Part shown: piece by piece, positions 16,894-25,872 of the stretch
How the letters are laid out: each line of letters opens with the position of its first letter
Position numbering within the stretch: position 1 is the first letter of the stretch
DNA from: Planctomycetota bacterium
Lineage (GTDB): Bacteria > Planctomycetota > JAJSAM01
DNA length: 64,000 nucleotides
Direction of reading: 5' to 3'
NCBI GenBank assembly: GCA_024274785.1
Contig: JAJSAM010000042.1
Coordinates: forward strand, 1 to 64,000
Program-made: the position numbers and the translations under genes
The notes under the pieces: generated by a model
The model's input: the letters and a program-made list of their open reading frames with translations, nothing else
The model's database searches: none
What the model was told of the DNA's origin: nothing

Positions 16894-18193
16894 GGTCGAG
16901 GGGCTCTTGCACATCAAGGGTGGCGAGGTGCTCTGTCCCGAGGGCGGAATCTCGGGGAAACGGGATCTCTGGGTGCGACGGGGAGTGCTCCTGCTCGATG
17001 ATCCCGGTGAACCGCCGGATGCCGTGCTCGACGCCGAGGGGCTGCTCGCGGTACCCGGGTTCATCGAGTTTCACGCGCACCTCCGCGAGCCCGGCTTCAC
17101 CGAGTCGGAAACCGTGGCCACCGGGCTGGCCGCGGCTCTCGCCGGCGGGTACACCGCGGTCTTCGCCATGGCGAACACCAGGCCGCCGAACGATCATCCC
17201 GATGTGACCCGCTCCATGCTCGCCGCGGCCCGGGCTTCGGGGGTTCCGGTACGTCTCTACCCCGTGGCCGGAGCCACCCTGGGACTTCAGGGAGAGATCC
17301 CGGTCGAGATCGGACCGCAGCGTGATGCGGGCGCCCGGGCGGTTTCCGATGATGGTTTCCCCATTCTCGACGACGCGGTCATGGCCGAGTGTATGCGCCG
17401 GGCGGCGGAAGCCGGATTGCCCCTGCTCGACCACGCCACCCACGGGCCGAAATCCGGCAGGGGAGTCATGCACGATGGGGAAGCGGCTCGAGAACTCGGA
17501 TTCCCGGGGCTGCCCCGCCGCGAGGAAGACGAACTCGTCGAAAGAGACATCCGTCTGGTACGGGAGACCGGATGTCCGGTCCACATCCAGCACATCTCCA
17601 CCGCCGGCGGGATCGCCGCGGTCCGGCGGGCCCGGGAGGAGGGTCTGCCGGTGACGGCCGAGGCCGCCCCGCACCACCTTCTCCTGACCGATCGCGACGT
17701 CGAGGGAGCGGGGCAGAAGATGAACCCTCCACTCCGGGAGGAGCCGGATCGCATCGCGGTGCTTGAGGGACTGCAGGATGGCACCGTGGACGTGATCGCC
17801 ACGGATCATGCTCCACATTCTCCCGCGTCGAAGAGCCGGGGAATGCTGAAGGCGCCGTTTGGCGTGATCGGGATGGAATCGGCTTTTCCTGCACTCTACA
17901 CGGGCCTCGTCCTGCGCGGGGACCTCTCCCTCCCGGCACTCGTCGCCGCCCTGACGGGCAAGGTTGCGCGGATCGCGGGCGTGCCCGGTGGCGTCCTTGC
18001 CGGATGGCAGCACGCGGAGATCAACCTGCTCGACCTGGCGACTCCGTTTCAACTGGTCGCGGAAGACCTGTGCTCGAAGAGCGAAAACTGCCCCTTCCTC
18101 GGTCGGGAATTCCGCGGACGGGTCGCGGCCACCGTGGTCGGAAGGGAGATAGCTCTGCGCGTACCTGAGCGATATCGCAACCCGGGCGTGTAG
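16886..18193 (+). CDS. pyrC: Dihydroorotase, type I
   Basis: This zinc amidohydrolase interconverts carbamoyl-aspartate and dihydroorotate in pyrimidine synthesis. Metal ligands look intact: FHAHLREPG near residue 62, the bridging Asp in VSDDGFPILDD, His in LLDHATH, HIQHISTAGG, and the catalytic Asp in IATDHAPH followed by K. Length, 435 residues, is typical. Together with the degenerate ATCase upstream it forms a pyrB-pyrC-like pair. That reverses the well-known Pseudomonas arrangement of active PyrB with inactive PyrC. Confidence 0.93.
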   Translation: METVEGLLHIKGGEVLCPEGGISGKRDLWVRRGVLLLDDPGEPPDAVLDAEGLLAVPGFIEFHAHLREPGFTESETVATGLAAALAGGYTAVFAMANTRPPNDHPDVTRSMLAAARASGVPVRLYPVAGATLGLQGEIPVEIGPQRDAGARAVSDDGFPILDDAVMAECMRRAAEAGLPLLDHATHGPKSGRGVMHDGEAARELGFPGLPRREEDELVERDIRLVRETGCPVHIQHISTAGGIAAVRRAREEGLPVTAEAAPHHLLLTDRDVEGAGQKMNPPLREEPDRIAVLEGLQDGTVDVIATDHAPHSPASKSRGMLKAPFGVIGMESAFPALYTGLVLRGDLSLPALVAALTGKVARIAGVPGGVLAGWQHAEINLLDLATPFQLVAEDLCSKSENCPFLGREFRGRVAATVVGREIALRVPERYRNPGV

Positions 18194-18354
18194 CAGAATC
18201 GCTCGTTTTCTCGGCCGCGTGGCGAGGGTGACCGCTGCTCAGGCGGGGGCTTGTTGGAAAACCCTTGGCACACGCCTTGCTCCTCGTGTTCCCGGCTGTC
18301 TGCTAACTTGTGTCTGGGTCGAGGGATCGAACCTCTGCCCGGGTGGTTTGGTGC

Positions 18355-18383
18355 TTGACTTGAAACGCTTGCGTACCTAGGAT
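18355..18383 (+). promoter_or_regulatory. Sigma-70-type promoter for the surface lipoprotein operon
   Basis: TTGACT at 18355-18360 and TAGGAT at 18378-18383 are separated by exactly 17 nt. The start would be near 18390, giving a 5' UTR of about 90 nt that carries an AAGGAG Shine-Dalgarno. Confidence 0.65.
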
Positions 18384-18480
18384 TTCTGGCCGATCCGCAG
18401 GTTTGCGGGCGGGCGGATTCCATGCCCTGCCCGGGTACCTGCGGCGCATCGACCAGGGCATGATTTCGAAGGAGAACAGT

Positions 18481-20523
18481 ATGTCTAGGGCCCTATCCCC
18501 ACGGCACTTGACGGTGTTTGCGATGCTCCTGCTCGTCCTCACCCCCTTCCTCGCCGGTTGCGGCGGTGGTGGTGGCGGGGGGCAGGCCGGCACCTTCGCG
18601 GATACCGACCTCGACGTGGTGTACTTCAGTCATGAGAACCGGACCGACGTGTACCGGAACGACATGCTGGAGATTCGGTTCACCGCGCCGGTGAAGCCGG
18701 GCTCGGTCACGGCCCGAACCGTGCGTATCCTGACCGGACCGAGTCAGCAGACACCCCAACTCGGGGCGCTCATTGTCGACGGGAACAAGATTCTCTTCGA
18801 TCCGACGATCAGCCAGCAGCAGTACGACAATGGCGGATTCGGCGCCGCTCGCGATCTTCCCTACGGGTTCGCGCCGCTGACGAACTATCAATTGTACATT
18901 CCGGGCTACCCGAGCCTGAAAACACTGACGAACTACGCCGACGGCCCCATGGTGAAGGACTACTTCTCTTCCTTCACCACGGCGGAGGGCTATCGGCCTG
19001 AGGCGAACCCCACTCAGCCGACTTTCATCGGCGTCAACGACCCGGTGAGCGGGCAGCCCTCGGGCAAGCTCGCTTTTATCCCGCCGGCCTACCGCGATAC
19101 GGATCCGGACTCACCGACCTATGAGCAGATCGTGGTGCAGTACAACGCCGAGATCGTGATGGTCTTCGACGAGGTTCTGGCCCCCGGGTCCGTTGTTCCC
19201 AGCGACTCCGTTGTTGTGGAGAACGTCTCACCCCCGAACGGTGGTCCTCCGATCCCGGTACCGGGAACCTTCCGGCACAGCAAGGACGGCAAGACCTACG
19301 TGTTCGTCCCCTCGTTTCACTATGGAACCGGTCCGTTCACGATCCGGGTCTCCATGAACCAGGGCATCACCGACCTGACCGGGAACAAGCTCAAGAGCCC
19401 GGTTACCCTCGAGTTCCTGACCGAATTCGAAGAGAACGTGAACACGATCGACTTCCTGAACGAACTGTTCTCCAACAATCTCATGGAAGACCAGTCTGTG
19501 ACGACGGCCTGGTGGAACAACCAGCAGGCCAAGGGCGAACTGGTCGGCGGCCCGATCACCACGAGCACGGTGACCGTGAAATACAACGGAGACGGAGTGC
19601 TCACGTTCCGGACCCGGACGCCTTACCCGCTTGTCTCGTCGCAGCAGCAGACCAGTCCCACCGGCGGCATCGTCTGTTCCGGCTGGGCCTCCGGCATCCG
19701 GTGGCAGACCTCCTACACCGTCAAGGATCTGGGCGGAGAGGGCGCCATCACCTCCATTGCGTGGGGCCCTGACTCCAACGCGATGTTCGCCGCGACCTAC
19801 CCGAACCTCCAGATGAGGGTCGGGCACCTCGACAATGCGGCCGGTGTTCTCGGCCTCACCTTCGACGATAACTTCGACGATGGCGTGCCGCTGCCGCAGG
19901 TGGACACGCAGTACAGCATTCCGCAGCGCGCGAACATCAACCCTCCGGGGCTCGACACCGGTTACTGGCCGTTCCCGACCCTCAGCACGCCGTTTGACTA
20001 CGACGGAAAGAGGGGCATCGTGATGGATCTGCAGGTCAGCCCCGGCGGCACCTGCCAGACCACCCGGTGCTGGTTCAACGGTGCCGTTGCCGGCAGCGTG
20101 CGTCGCTATGTGGTTGCGACGGACCGGGAAGCCGAAGAAGACAACTTCACCACCGGTGGCACGAACTCACCGGAGGTGGTCTACGACGCGCAGATCACGA
20201 AGCGACGCCGGATCACCCTTGCGCAGAGTCGGTGGTACGAGGCTCGTTCCCATGAGCCGAACTACGCGGAAGCGATCGTGAGCCCCCCTTCCCAGAGCGG
20301 TGGGGCATCCTACATTCTGGAGTGGCAGGGTGCCGATGCCATGCTGCACCCGACGGACCCGAACCAGTTCGTTCCGGACCCGGTGACGGAGACGTCCTGG
20401 AACACGAACACGAACACCCTCGACCTCAAGCGGTTCGTCCGCTTCCGAGTCACGATGATCGCGAACCTGAACTCTGACACGGTACCGCGGATCACCTCTG
20501 TCCAGTTGCCCTACGAGTTCTGA
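18481..20523 (+). CDS. Large surface lipoprotein with bacterial Ig-like domain
   Basis: The ATG at 18481 follows AAGGAG. The signal peptide ends in a lipobox (FLAGC) at residue about 25, followed by seven glycines, so it is an exported lipoprotein of 680 residues. Two blocks resemble Big_5 Ig-like domains (LEIRFTAPVKPGSVT, and IVMVFDEVLAPGSVV with the later FTIRVSMNQGITDLTGNKL). The C-terminal 350 residues are beta-rich with no named domain and end FVRFRVTMIANLN. The next gene encodes a related lipoprotein 64 nt downstream, with a similar C-terminus. Role: probably cell-envelope structure or adhesion. Confidence 0.8.
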   Translation: MSRALSPRHLTVFAMLLLVLTPFLAGCGGGGGGGQAGTFADTDLDVVYFSHENRTDVYRNDMLEIRFTAPVKPGSVTARTVRILTGPSQQTPQLGALIVDGNKILFDPTISQQQYDNGGFGAARDLPYGFAPLTNYQLYIPGYPSLKTLTNYADGPMVKDYFSSFTTAEGYRPEANPTQPTFIGVNDPVSGQPSGKLAFIPPAYRDTDPDSPTYEQIVVQYNAEIVMVFDEVLAPGSVVPSDSVVVENVSPPNGGPPIPVPGTFRHSKDGKTYVFVPSFHYGTGPFTIRVSMNQGITDLTGNKLKSPVTLEFLTEFEENVNTIDFLNELFSNNLMEDQSVTTAWWNNQQAKGELVGGPITTSTVTVKYNGDGVLTFRTRTPYPLVSSQQQTSPTGGIVCSGWASGIRWQTSYTVKDLGGEGAITSIAWGPDSNAMFAATYPNLQMRVGHLDNAAGVLGLTFDDNFDDGVPLPQVDTQYSIPQRANINPPGLDTGYWPFPTLSTPFDYDGKRGIVMDLQVSPGGTCQTTRCWFNGAVAGSVRRYVVATDREAEEDNFTTGGTNSPEVVYDAQITKRRRITLAQSRWYEARSHEPNYAEAIVSPPSQSGGASYILEWQGADAMLHPTDPNQFVPDPVTETSWNTNTNTLDLKRFVRFRVTMIANLNSDTVPRITSVQLPYEF

Positions 20524-20587
20524 TCCACACCGTGATGGACGTGTTTTGCGAGAACCAAGAAGAAGCGGCCAGAAAGGAGCCCTGCTC

Positions 20588-23446
20588 ATGATGAAGGGCA
20601 CTGCATTTCTGAGGAGCAACACCCTGGCAGTCGGCCTGGCGGGTCTGATGGTGCTGACCCTGGTCGGTTGTGGTGGCGGAGGGGGGAGCGACTCCTCCAA
20701 GGACACCAATGACCTCTACGTCCTTCGGTTCAGCGTGCCGAACTTTGCCGGCATCCGGCTCGACGAGGCGGTGAACTGGGTGTTCTCGGAGGCAATCCTG
20801 GAGTCGAGCCTGAACCACGACTCGATCCAGATCCGCACCGGGAGCACGGGAGGCGAAGCCCCGCGCGGCGCTTTCGTCAAGGGCATCTTCCTGATCGACA
20901 ACGATCACCCGGACCTGGCCAAACGCGGCCGGCGCCTGGTGGTGGATCCCGGGCAGCTGACCGATAAGGAGATCGAGCAGGCCGAGAATTTCGGTCGCGT
21001 GGACGTGATCCCCGAGTCCGCCCGCTACGACGACCCGGATGAGAACGGTTTCAACGCCGTCGCGCCCGGCAACCGCCGGATCCTGTACGACCGGACCTTC
21101 CCCGAGGTTGCTATGTTCGTACCCGAGGTTCCCACCAGGGTCGACCTCTCGGACACCGGTTATCAGCCGTCCTCGACCTACACTGTGGTCATGTCGACCT
21201 TCCCGGCTCTCAACACGGTGCGCAGCATCGACGGCAACCCCCTGCTGCCTCGCGCCGGGAGGATCTTCACCAGCACCTTCACCACGGTTGCGAACTCGAG
21301 TGCGCAGCCTTTCCAGGGCGGTGACTACTGGTTTGCCTCACCTCGTGGCGTGAACACCGATCCGGCCACCGGCGACGTGATCGCCGAGGTCTTCAAGGAC
21401 CCGCAGGGCAACATCCTCTACGACGAGACGAATGCATCACTCGCCGCCGGAGCCAGCTTTGTGATCGAGAATGACCGAGCCCCCTTCGGCCGGCTGAATC
21501 CGCCCGACGTACCGAACGTCGGCGATCCGGGCGAAGAGCCGCTTGGCGTGGACACGAGCATTGCGATCCGCTTCTCGCAGCCGCTCAGCCCCACGTGGGT
21601 GACCACGGACAACTTCCTGCTGAACGACATTTCGACGCCTGGCGAGCCGCAGCAGCCGGTATCCCTCTTCCTTACCCAGAGCAGGGAAGGGCGCGTCGAG
21701 GTCCTGATGACTCCCTTGAGCCCGAACGGCCTGCAGATCGGGAAGCGTTACAAGGCCAAGGTGAGCATCCTGGTGCGGGACCTGCTTGGAAACCCGCTCG
21801 ACCAGAACCCGCAGCAGCCCGGTCTTCAGGACTTCCAGTTCGAATTCCGGACCTCCGGTCTGCCGAGTGAGCCGAAGGACATCCTCGAGAGCTTCGAGAG
21901 CAACAGCCACGAAGACCAGGACAACACGACCGCGAACTGGAATGCCCGGTTCCCGAATCAGGTTGGAGCCAGCCCGGGCGACCTCGTCGCCAGCTTCGCT
22001 CCTTTCGCCGGGAACGGATCGGATGGGCTGTTCGAGCCGCCGTTGGGTGAACTGACCATCCTGCAGACCGGGACGGTCAACACCCCCACGGTCTACAACT
22101 ACACCGCCGTGAATATCCGGCTGGGCGCCGAAGTGCAGGGCAGCGGTGTTCTCGGGCTGATGATCCACAGCCAGGGCGGCGTTTCGATCGCCGGCATCCT
22201 TCGAGTGGATGGCCTGGCAGGCGGGACCGGGCTCACCGGTGATGGAAGTGATCAGACCGCGGCTCCTGGCGGACCAGGGGGCACGGCCGGCGCCGGTGGC
22301 TGGGATGGCGGCGACGGCGCCATGACCACGATCGGCCTCGTCGGGAACTTCGACGGGATCAGCGGCTTCGGTCCGGGCTCCACCACGGGTGGCGGCAATG
22401 GAGGCCACACCGGCGACCAGGAGTCCAACTCCGACCCCAATGCCGAGTCCGTCTGGCGTGAAGGCGGCGGTGGCGGAGGCAATGGCGAGAAGGGCGGCGA
22501 CGCCGACGTGTCCCAGGTGAAGCTGAGCCAGACGCCCAACAACGGCGGAGTCGGCGGATCGACCTACGGCCCTCTCGTCCCCCCGACGGTTGGTGGAGCC
22601 ACTGCCGGCTTCGGCGGCTCGGGCGGTGGCGGTGGCGGCGGTGAGGACGACGGCAACTCCGGCGGCGTCGGCAACGGCGGCCCTGACGCCTTCGATGAAG
22701 GTGGCGGCGGCGGCGGTGGTGGAGGCGGCGGCCTTCAGATCGCCGCGTATCTCGGCGTGAGCATTAGCGGCGAGGTCACGGCTCTTGGAGGAGCCGGCGG
22801 CAGCACGTTCAACGCCTCGACGGGCGGCCTCGGGCAGGGTGCACCTGGCGGCGGCGGCTCCGGAGGGACGATCTGGCTGGTCTGCCTTGGGGATATGACC
22901 ATCTCCTCGAACGCGATTATCAAGGCGACGGGCGGCACGCCTGGCGTCGGTGACGGGAACGGGAGCGAATCCCGGAAGGGTGGCCAGGGCGGCGACGGCT
23001 ACATCCGACTCTGGGATGTCGATGGTTCCGTTCAGATCCCGGTTGAGGATAACGTCGTGCCGGTGGATGTTGATACCGTCAAGAAGTTCACGCCGGCTAT
23101 CGTTCTCGACTCGGTCGCCTATTCCGACTTCTACGATCAGTTCATCTCGACTCCGAACTACAAGGCCGCGACGGTCGATCAGACGGTCAACGGCGGCGAG
23201 ATCGATGTCTTTGTTCAGGGATCGCGCGAAGACGTGAACAACCCGGGCAACCCGGTTCCGCCGGAGTTGGACCCGGAGCGCGTGTTTACGACTGACTGGG
23301 TCCCGATCAGCGATGTCAACCAGATCGACAACTACCAGTTCCTGAGGTTCCGGGTGGAGTTCTCGGTGGACCCGCTGCAGGAATTCACCGATCCTCTTCC
23401 GACGATCCACGAGATCCACATTCCGGTGAGCACTATTCCGGACTAG
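20588..23446 (+). CDS. Glycine-rich surface lipoprotein with Ig-like domains
   Basis: AAAGGAG lies 9 nt before the ATG at 20588. A lipobox LVGC near residue 21 is followed by five glycines. Ig-like Big_5 segments occupy roughly residues 40-430 (VNWVFSEAILESSL; SIAIRFSQPLSPTWV). Residues about 540-800 are extremely rich in Gly, including an uninterrupted run of eleven, interspersed with short beta segments such as GTIWLVCLGDMTIS. Such glycine-rich blocks occur in surface adhesins of planctomycetes and myxobacteria. The C-terminus FLRFRVEF matches that of the preceding lipoprotein. A strong terminator follows the 952-residue gene. Confidence 0.82.
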   Translation: MMKGTAFLRSNTLAVGLAGLMVLTLVGCGGGGGSDSSKDTNDLYVLRFSVPNFAGIRLDEAVNWVFSEAILESSLNHDSIQIRTGSTGGEAPRGAFVKGIFLIDNDHPDLAKRGRRLVVDPGQLTDKEIEQAENFGRVDVIPESARYDDPDENGFNAVAPGNRRILYDRTFPEVAMFVPEVPTRVDLSDTGYQPSSTYTVVMSTFPALNTVRSIDGNPLLPRAGRIFTSTFTTVANSSAQPFQGGDYWFASPRGVNTDPATGDVIAEVFKDPQGNILYDETNASLAAGASFVIENDRAPFGRLNPPDVPNVGDPGEEPLGVDTSIAIRFSQPLSPTWVTTDNFLLNDISTPGEPQQPVSLFLTQSREGRVEVLMTPLSPNGLQIGKRYKAKVSILVRDLLGNPLDQNPQQPGLQDFQFEFRTSGLPSEPKDILESFESNSHEDQDNTTANWNARFPNQVGASPGDLVASFAPFAGNGSDGLFEPPLGELTILQTGTVNTPTVYNYTAVNIRLGAEVQGSGVLGLMIHSQGGVSIAGILRVDGLAGGTGLTGDGSDQTAAPGGPGGTAGAGGWDGGDGAMTTIGLVGNFDGISGFGPGSTTGGGNGGHTGDQESNSDPNAESVWREGGGGGGNGEKGGDADVSQVKLSQTPNNGGVGGSTYGPLVPPTVGGATAGFGGSGGGGGGGEDDGNSGGVGNGGPDAFDEGGGGGGGGGGGLQIAAYLGVSISGEVTALGGAGGSTFNASTGGLGQGAPGGGGSGGTIWLVCLGDMTISSNAIIKATGGTPGVGDGNGSESRKGGQGGDGYIRLWDVDGSVQIPVEDNVVPVDVDTVKKFTPAIVLDSVAYSDFYDQFISTPNYKAATVDQTVNGGEIDVFVQGSREDVNNPGNPVPPELDPERVFTTDWVPISDVNQIDNYQFLRFRVEFSVDPLQEFTDPLPTIHEIHIPVSTIPD

Positions 23447-23487
23447 GTCGGACCAGGAAGCACCCACGACGAGATGATTGCATCAAC

Positions 23488-23520
23488 GGCGGGCGCCCTC
23501 GGGCGCCCGCCTTCATTTTC
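23488..23520 (+). terminator. Rho-independent terminator of the lipoprotein operon
   Basis: GGCGGGCGCCC at 23488-23498 and GGGCGCCCGCC at 23501-23511 form an 11-bp stem, effectively with a CTCG tetraloop, followed by TTCATTTT. The best intrinsic terminator in the window. Confidence 0.85.
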
Positions 23521-23549
23521 ATGGGTTTCGGTATCACCGGGATCACAAA

Positions 23550-23567
23550 TGGGATAGTGGCATCCCA
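23550..23567. promoter_or_regulatory. Candidate operator upstream of the radical SAM operon
   Basis: TGGGAT at 23550-23555 and ATCCCA at 23562-23567 form a perfect 6-bp inverted repeat with a 6-nt spacer. It overlaps where the -35 box should be for the -10 at 23576, so a dimeric regulator bound here would control the operon. Confidence 0.35.
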
Positions 23568-23575
23568 ATTGCGGT

Positions 23576-23581
23576 TATGCT
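23576..23581 (+). promoter_or_regulatory. -10 box of a probable leaderless promoter (radical SAM operon)
   Basis: TATGCT followed by CTGGCC and then the ATG at 23588. The same 15 bases TATGCTCTGGCCATG occur before the MlaE gene at 57615. No Shine-Dalgarno. Confidence 0.5.
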
Positions 23582-23587
23582 CTGGCC

Positions 23588-24697
23588 ATGGCACTGCTCA
23601 GGAAACAGTACCGGGATATCGTGGCCCGCAAGATCCGGGAAGGACAATTCGCGTTTCTTGCGGAGAGTGCCTCCCGGGTGATGGCTACCTGGCTCTCGCG
23701 GAAGGTCTCGCGTCCCCTCGTGGGGCCGTCGCTCGGGACGCTGATCATCACCTACCGCTGCAACTACTTCTGCGAATTCTGTGAACTGCCGAAGCGCGCC
23801 GTGCTTCGCAAGCGGGCGGGCATCAGGGAGTTTTCCGGAGAGGAGATGCTGCGCGTGATCCGCGGTTTCAAGTCGATCCGAACTTCGGCCATCGGGATCA
23901 CCGGCGGTGAACCTCTGATCCGCAAGGACATCTATGCCGTCCTGACGGAGATCACCCGGCTCGGCATGGTGGGGCACATCAACACGAACGGTCACTTCCT
24001 GAATGCGGAGAACGTGGCACGGCTGATCAAGACCGGCGTGGATTCCATCAACGTGTCGATCGATGCTCCGGATGCGGGAACCCACAACCGGATTCGCGGA
24101 AACCGCAGGTCGTTTGAGACGGCCACAAGAGGCGTGCGGGAAGTCCTGCGCCAGCGCAGGAAGGGAAAGCCTAGGATCGGAATCACAACCGTCCTCCATT
24201 CCCGGAATCTCGAGAAGGGCGTGGAGATGGCTCGCCTCGCGCGTGAACTGGGGGTGGACAGCCTGGGCTTCATTCCGATTCACGAGTACCACGATGGTTC
24301 CGACCTCGATGAGATCCTCGTCGAGCGTGCATTCGCGAAGCAGTCGGAGGACGCGCTGCGGAGGATCAGGATGGAGGGAGCCGGCATCCTCGAGAACTCG
24401 GAGGGATATCTTTCGCTCTTCCCCAGGGCTTTCGCCGGTCGTCCGTCCGGGCTCAAGTGCTATGCGCCCTACAACTCCATCGTGGTGGACTGCTACGGCC
24501 ATGTATTCCCGTGCGTGCCGTTCTCCGAAATCGACGAGCCGATCGCTACCATCGGGGCCGATGGACTCGCCGGGTGCTGGAAGTCCTCTGAGTATGCGAA
24601 GAAGCGGGCGGACCTGAGGGACTGTCAGTCCTGCTATTGGAACTGTCACACGGAGATGAACCTCCTCTACCAGCGGATACCGAAGAACGGCGCATGA
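23588..24697 (+). CDS. Radical SAM protein with SPASM-like C-terminal cysteines
   Basis: This 369-residue enzyme has the 4Fe-4S cluster motif CNYFCEFC at about residues 58-65 and the SAM-binding GITGGEPLIRKD. A second cysteine set in the C-terminal quarter (CYAPYNSIVVDCYGHVFPC, then CQSCYWNC) is like the auxiliary-cluster region of SPASM/twitch proteins. The substrate is not evident. It leads a four-gene operon whose members overlap by 4 nt (radical SAM, GT9, GT-C, radical SAM), so it probably modifies a glycan, glycolipid or peptide with the two glycosyltransferases. No precursor peptide gene was seen next to it. Confidence 0.88.
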   Translation: MALLRKQYRDIVARKIREGQFAFLAESASRVMATWLSRKVSRPLVGPSLGTLIITYRCNYFCEFCELPKRAVLRKRAGIREFSGEEMLRVIRGFKSIRTSAIGITGGEPLIRKDIYAVLTEITRLGMVGHINTNGHFLNAENVARLIKTGVDSINVSIDAPDAGTHNRIRGNRRSFETATRGVREVLRQRRKGKPRIGITTVLHSRNLEKGVEMARLARELGVDSLGFIPIHEYHDGSDLDEILVERAFAKQSEDALRRIRMEGAGILENSEGYLSLFPRAFAGRPSGLKCYAPYNSIVVDCYGHVFPCVPFSEIDEPIATIGADGLAGCWKSSEYAKKRADLRDCQSCYWNCHTEMNLLYQRIPKNGA

Positions 24698-25872
24698 ACC
24701 TGCAACTCGCCAAGTACCTGGATCGCTACCTCGGCATCTTTCTCTGCTACCTTCTCGCCGCGCTGCATCTGTTCCGGGAGATGATCTCGCCGCATGACGG
24801 CCCGATCCGGGTGCGGCGGATCCTGATGGTGAAATTCTGGGGGTTCGGGAACCTGGTGCTGCTCCTGCCGGTTTTCCACTTGATCCGGCTGAGGTTCCCG
24901 AACGCCAGGATCCACCTGCTCACGCTCGCGAGAAACCGGAAGATCCTCATCGGCAACCCCGACATCGACCGCATCTGGACCGTGGATGATTCCGGCGGAA
25001 CCAGGTTGCTGTTCAGCATGTTGAAGGCCATGACCGGGCTGCGGCGGGCGAGGATCGATCTGTTCCTCGACTTCGAGCAGTTTGCCCGCACCTCGGCGCT
25101 GTTCGGTTTCCTGATCGCCGCGCCGCAGCGGGTCGGACTGAAGACTCCGAAGCAGGGTCGCTCGCTCCTCTATACCGCCCAGGTGCGGTACACCGAGGAA
25201 CAGCACATGTCTCTGACCTATCTCGATATCGCTCGGGCCGCCGGAGTCCGGAGCACTACGTATCAGCCGCTGCCCGTGCCTTTTGGAGACGCTGATGTCC
25301 GGCGGGTGATCGATCTTCTCGATGGATGGCCCCGGCGGATGATCGCGATCCACGTGGGGTCGGGTGACAACTTCGTCGGCCGCAGGTGGCCCGCGGAGAA
25401 CTTCGCCTCTCTGGCTGATCTCCTGATCGAAGGCCACGGGGTCGTGCCGGTCTTCACCGGAACGCGCGCGGAAGTCGGACTCGTCCGGGAAGTGCTCTCC
25501 CGGATGAGGTTTCCGGATCGCACCCGTGACCTCTCCGGGCGTCTGGGACTCACCGAGCTGTCCGCGCTGCTCTCCCGGTCCGAACTGCTCCTCTCGAACG
25601 ACACCGGGCCGGTGCACATGGCTTCCGGACTGGGGCGCCCCGTGCTCGGGTTCTATGGGCCGAATACGCCAGTGTTGTACGGACCGCTGTCCATCGGGAG
25701 TGTGGCATTCTACAAGGGGCTGCCGTGCAGTCCCTGCATCACGAACATCAACTACAAGACCTCGTTCTGCCGGTACCCGGTGTGCATCAGGAACATCACG
25801 GTGGAGGAGGTCTACGATCGAGCCGCAGTCCTGCTCGGGGCAGTTCGAGAGTCCGCGGGAGATACCGCTTGA
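24694..25872 (+). CDS. Glycosyltransferase family 9 (heptosyltransferase-like)
   Basis: The ATG overlaps the previous stop by 4 nt (ATGA). After an amphipathic or membrane-associated N-terminus (about 14-30) comes the GT9 core: RILMVKFWGFGNLVLLLPV, then IHVGSGDNFVGRRWPAENF and the donor-binding LLLSNDTGPVHMASGLGRPVLGFYG in the C-terminal Rossmann domain. Family members add heptose or related sugars from ADP-activated donors to lipopolysaccharide core or surface glycans. Three Cys residues near the end (GLPCSPCI and FCRYPVC) also occur in many GT9 proteins. Length is 392 residues. Confidence 0.88.
   Translation: MNLQLAKYLDRYLGIFLCYLLAALHLFREMISPHDGPIRVRRILMVKFWGFGNLVLLLPVFHLIRLRFPNARIHLLTLARNRKILIGNPDIDRIWTVDDSGGTRLLFSMLKAMTGLRRARIDLFLDFEQFARTSALFGFLIAAPQRVGLKTPKQGRSLLYTAQVRYTEEQHMSLTYLDIARAAGVRSTTYQPLPVPFGDADVRRVIDLLDGWPRRMIAIHVGSGDNFVGRRWPAENFASLADLLIEGHGVVPVFTGTRAEVGLVREVLSRMRFPDRTRDLSGRLGLTELSALLSRSELLLSNDTGPVHMASGLGRPVLGFYGPNTPVLYGPLSIGSVAFYKGLPCSPCITNINYKTSFCRYPVCIRNITVEEVYDRAAVLLGAVRESAGDTA

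Noticed and set aside
22210-22990. GGC-rich repetitive DNA that looks like a tandem repeat or CRISPR-like array
   Set aside because: It is in frame and encodes the glycine-rich block of a lipoprotein; unit lengths are irregular and there are no spacers.
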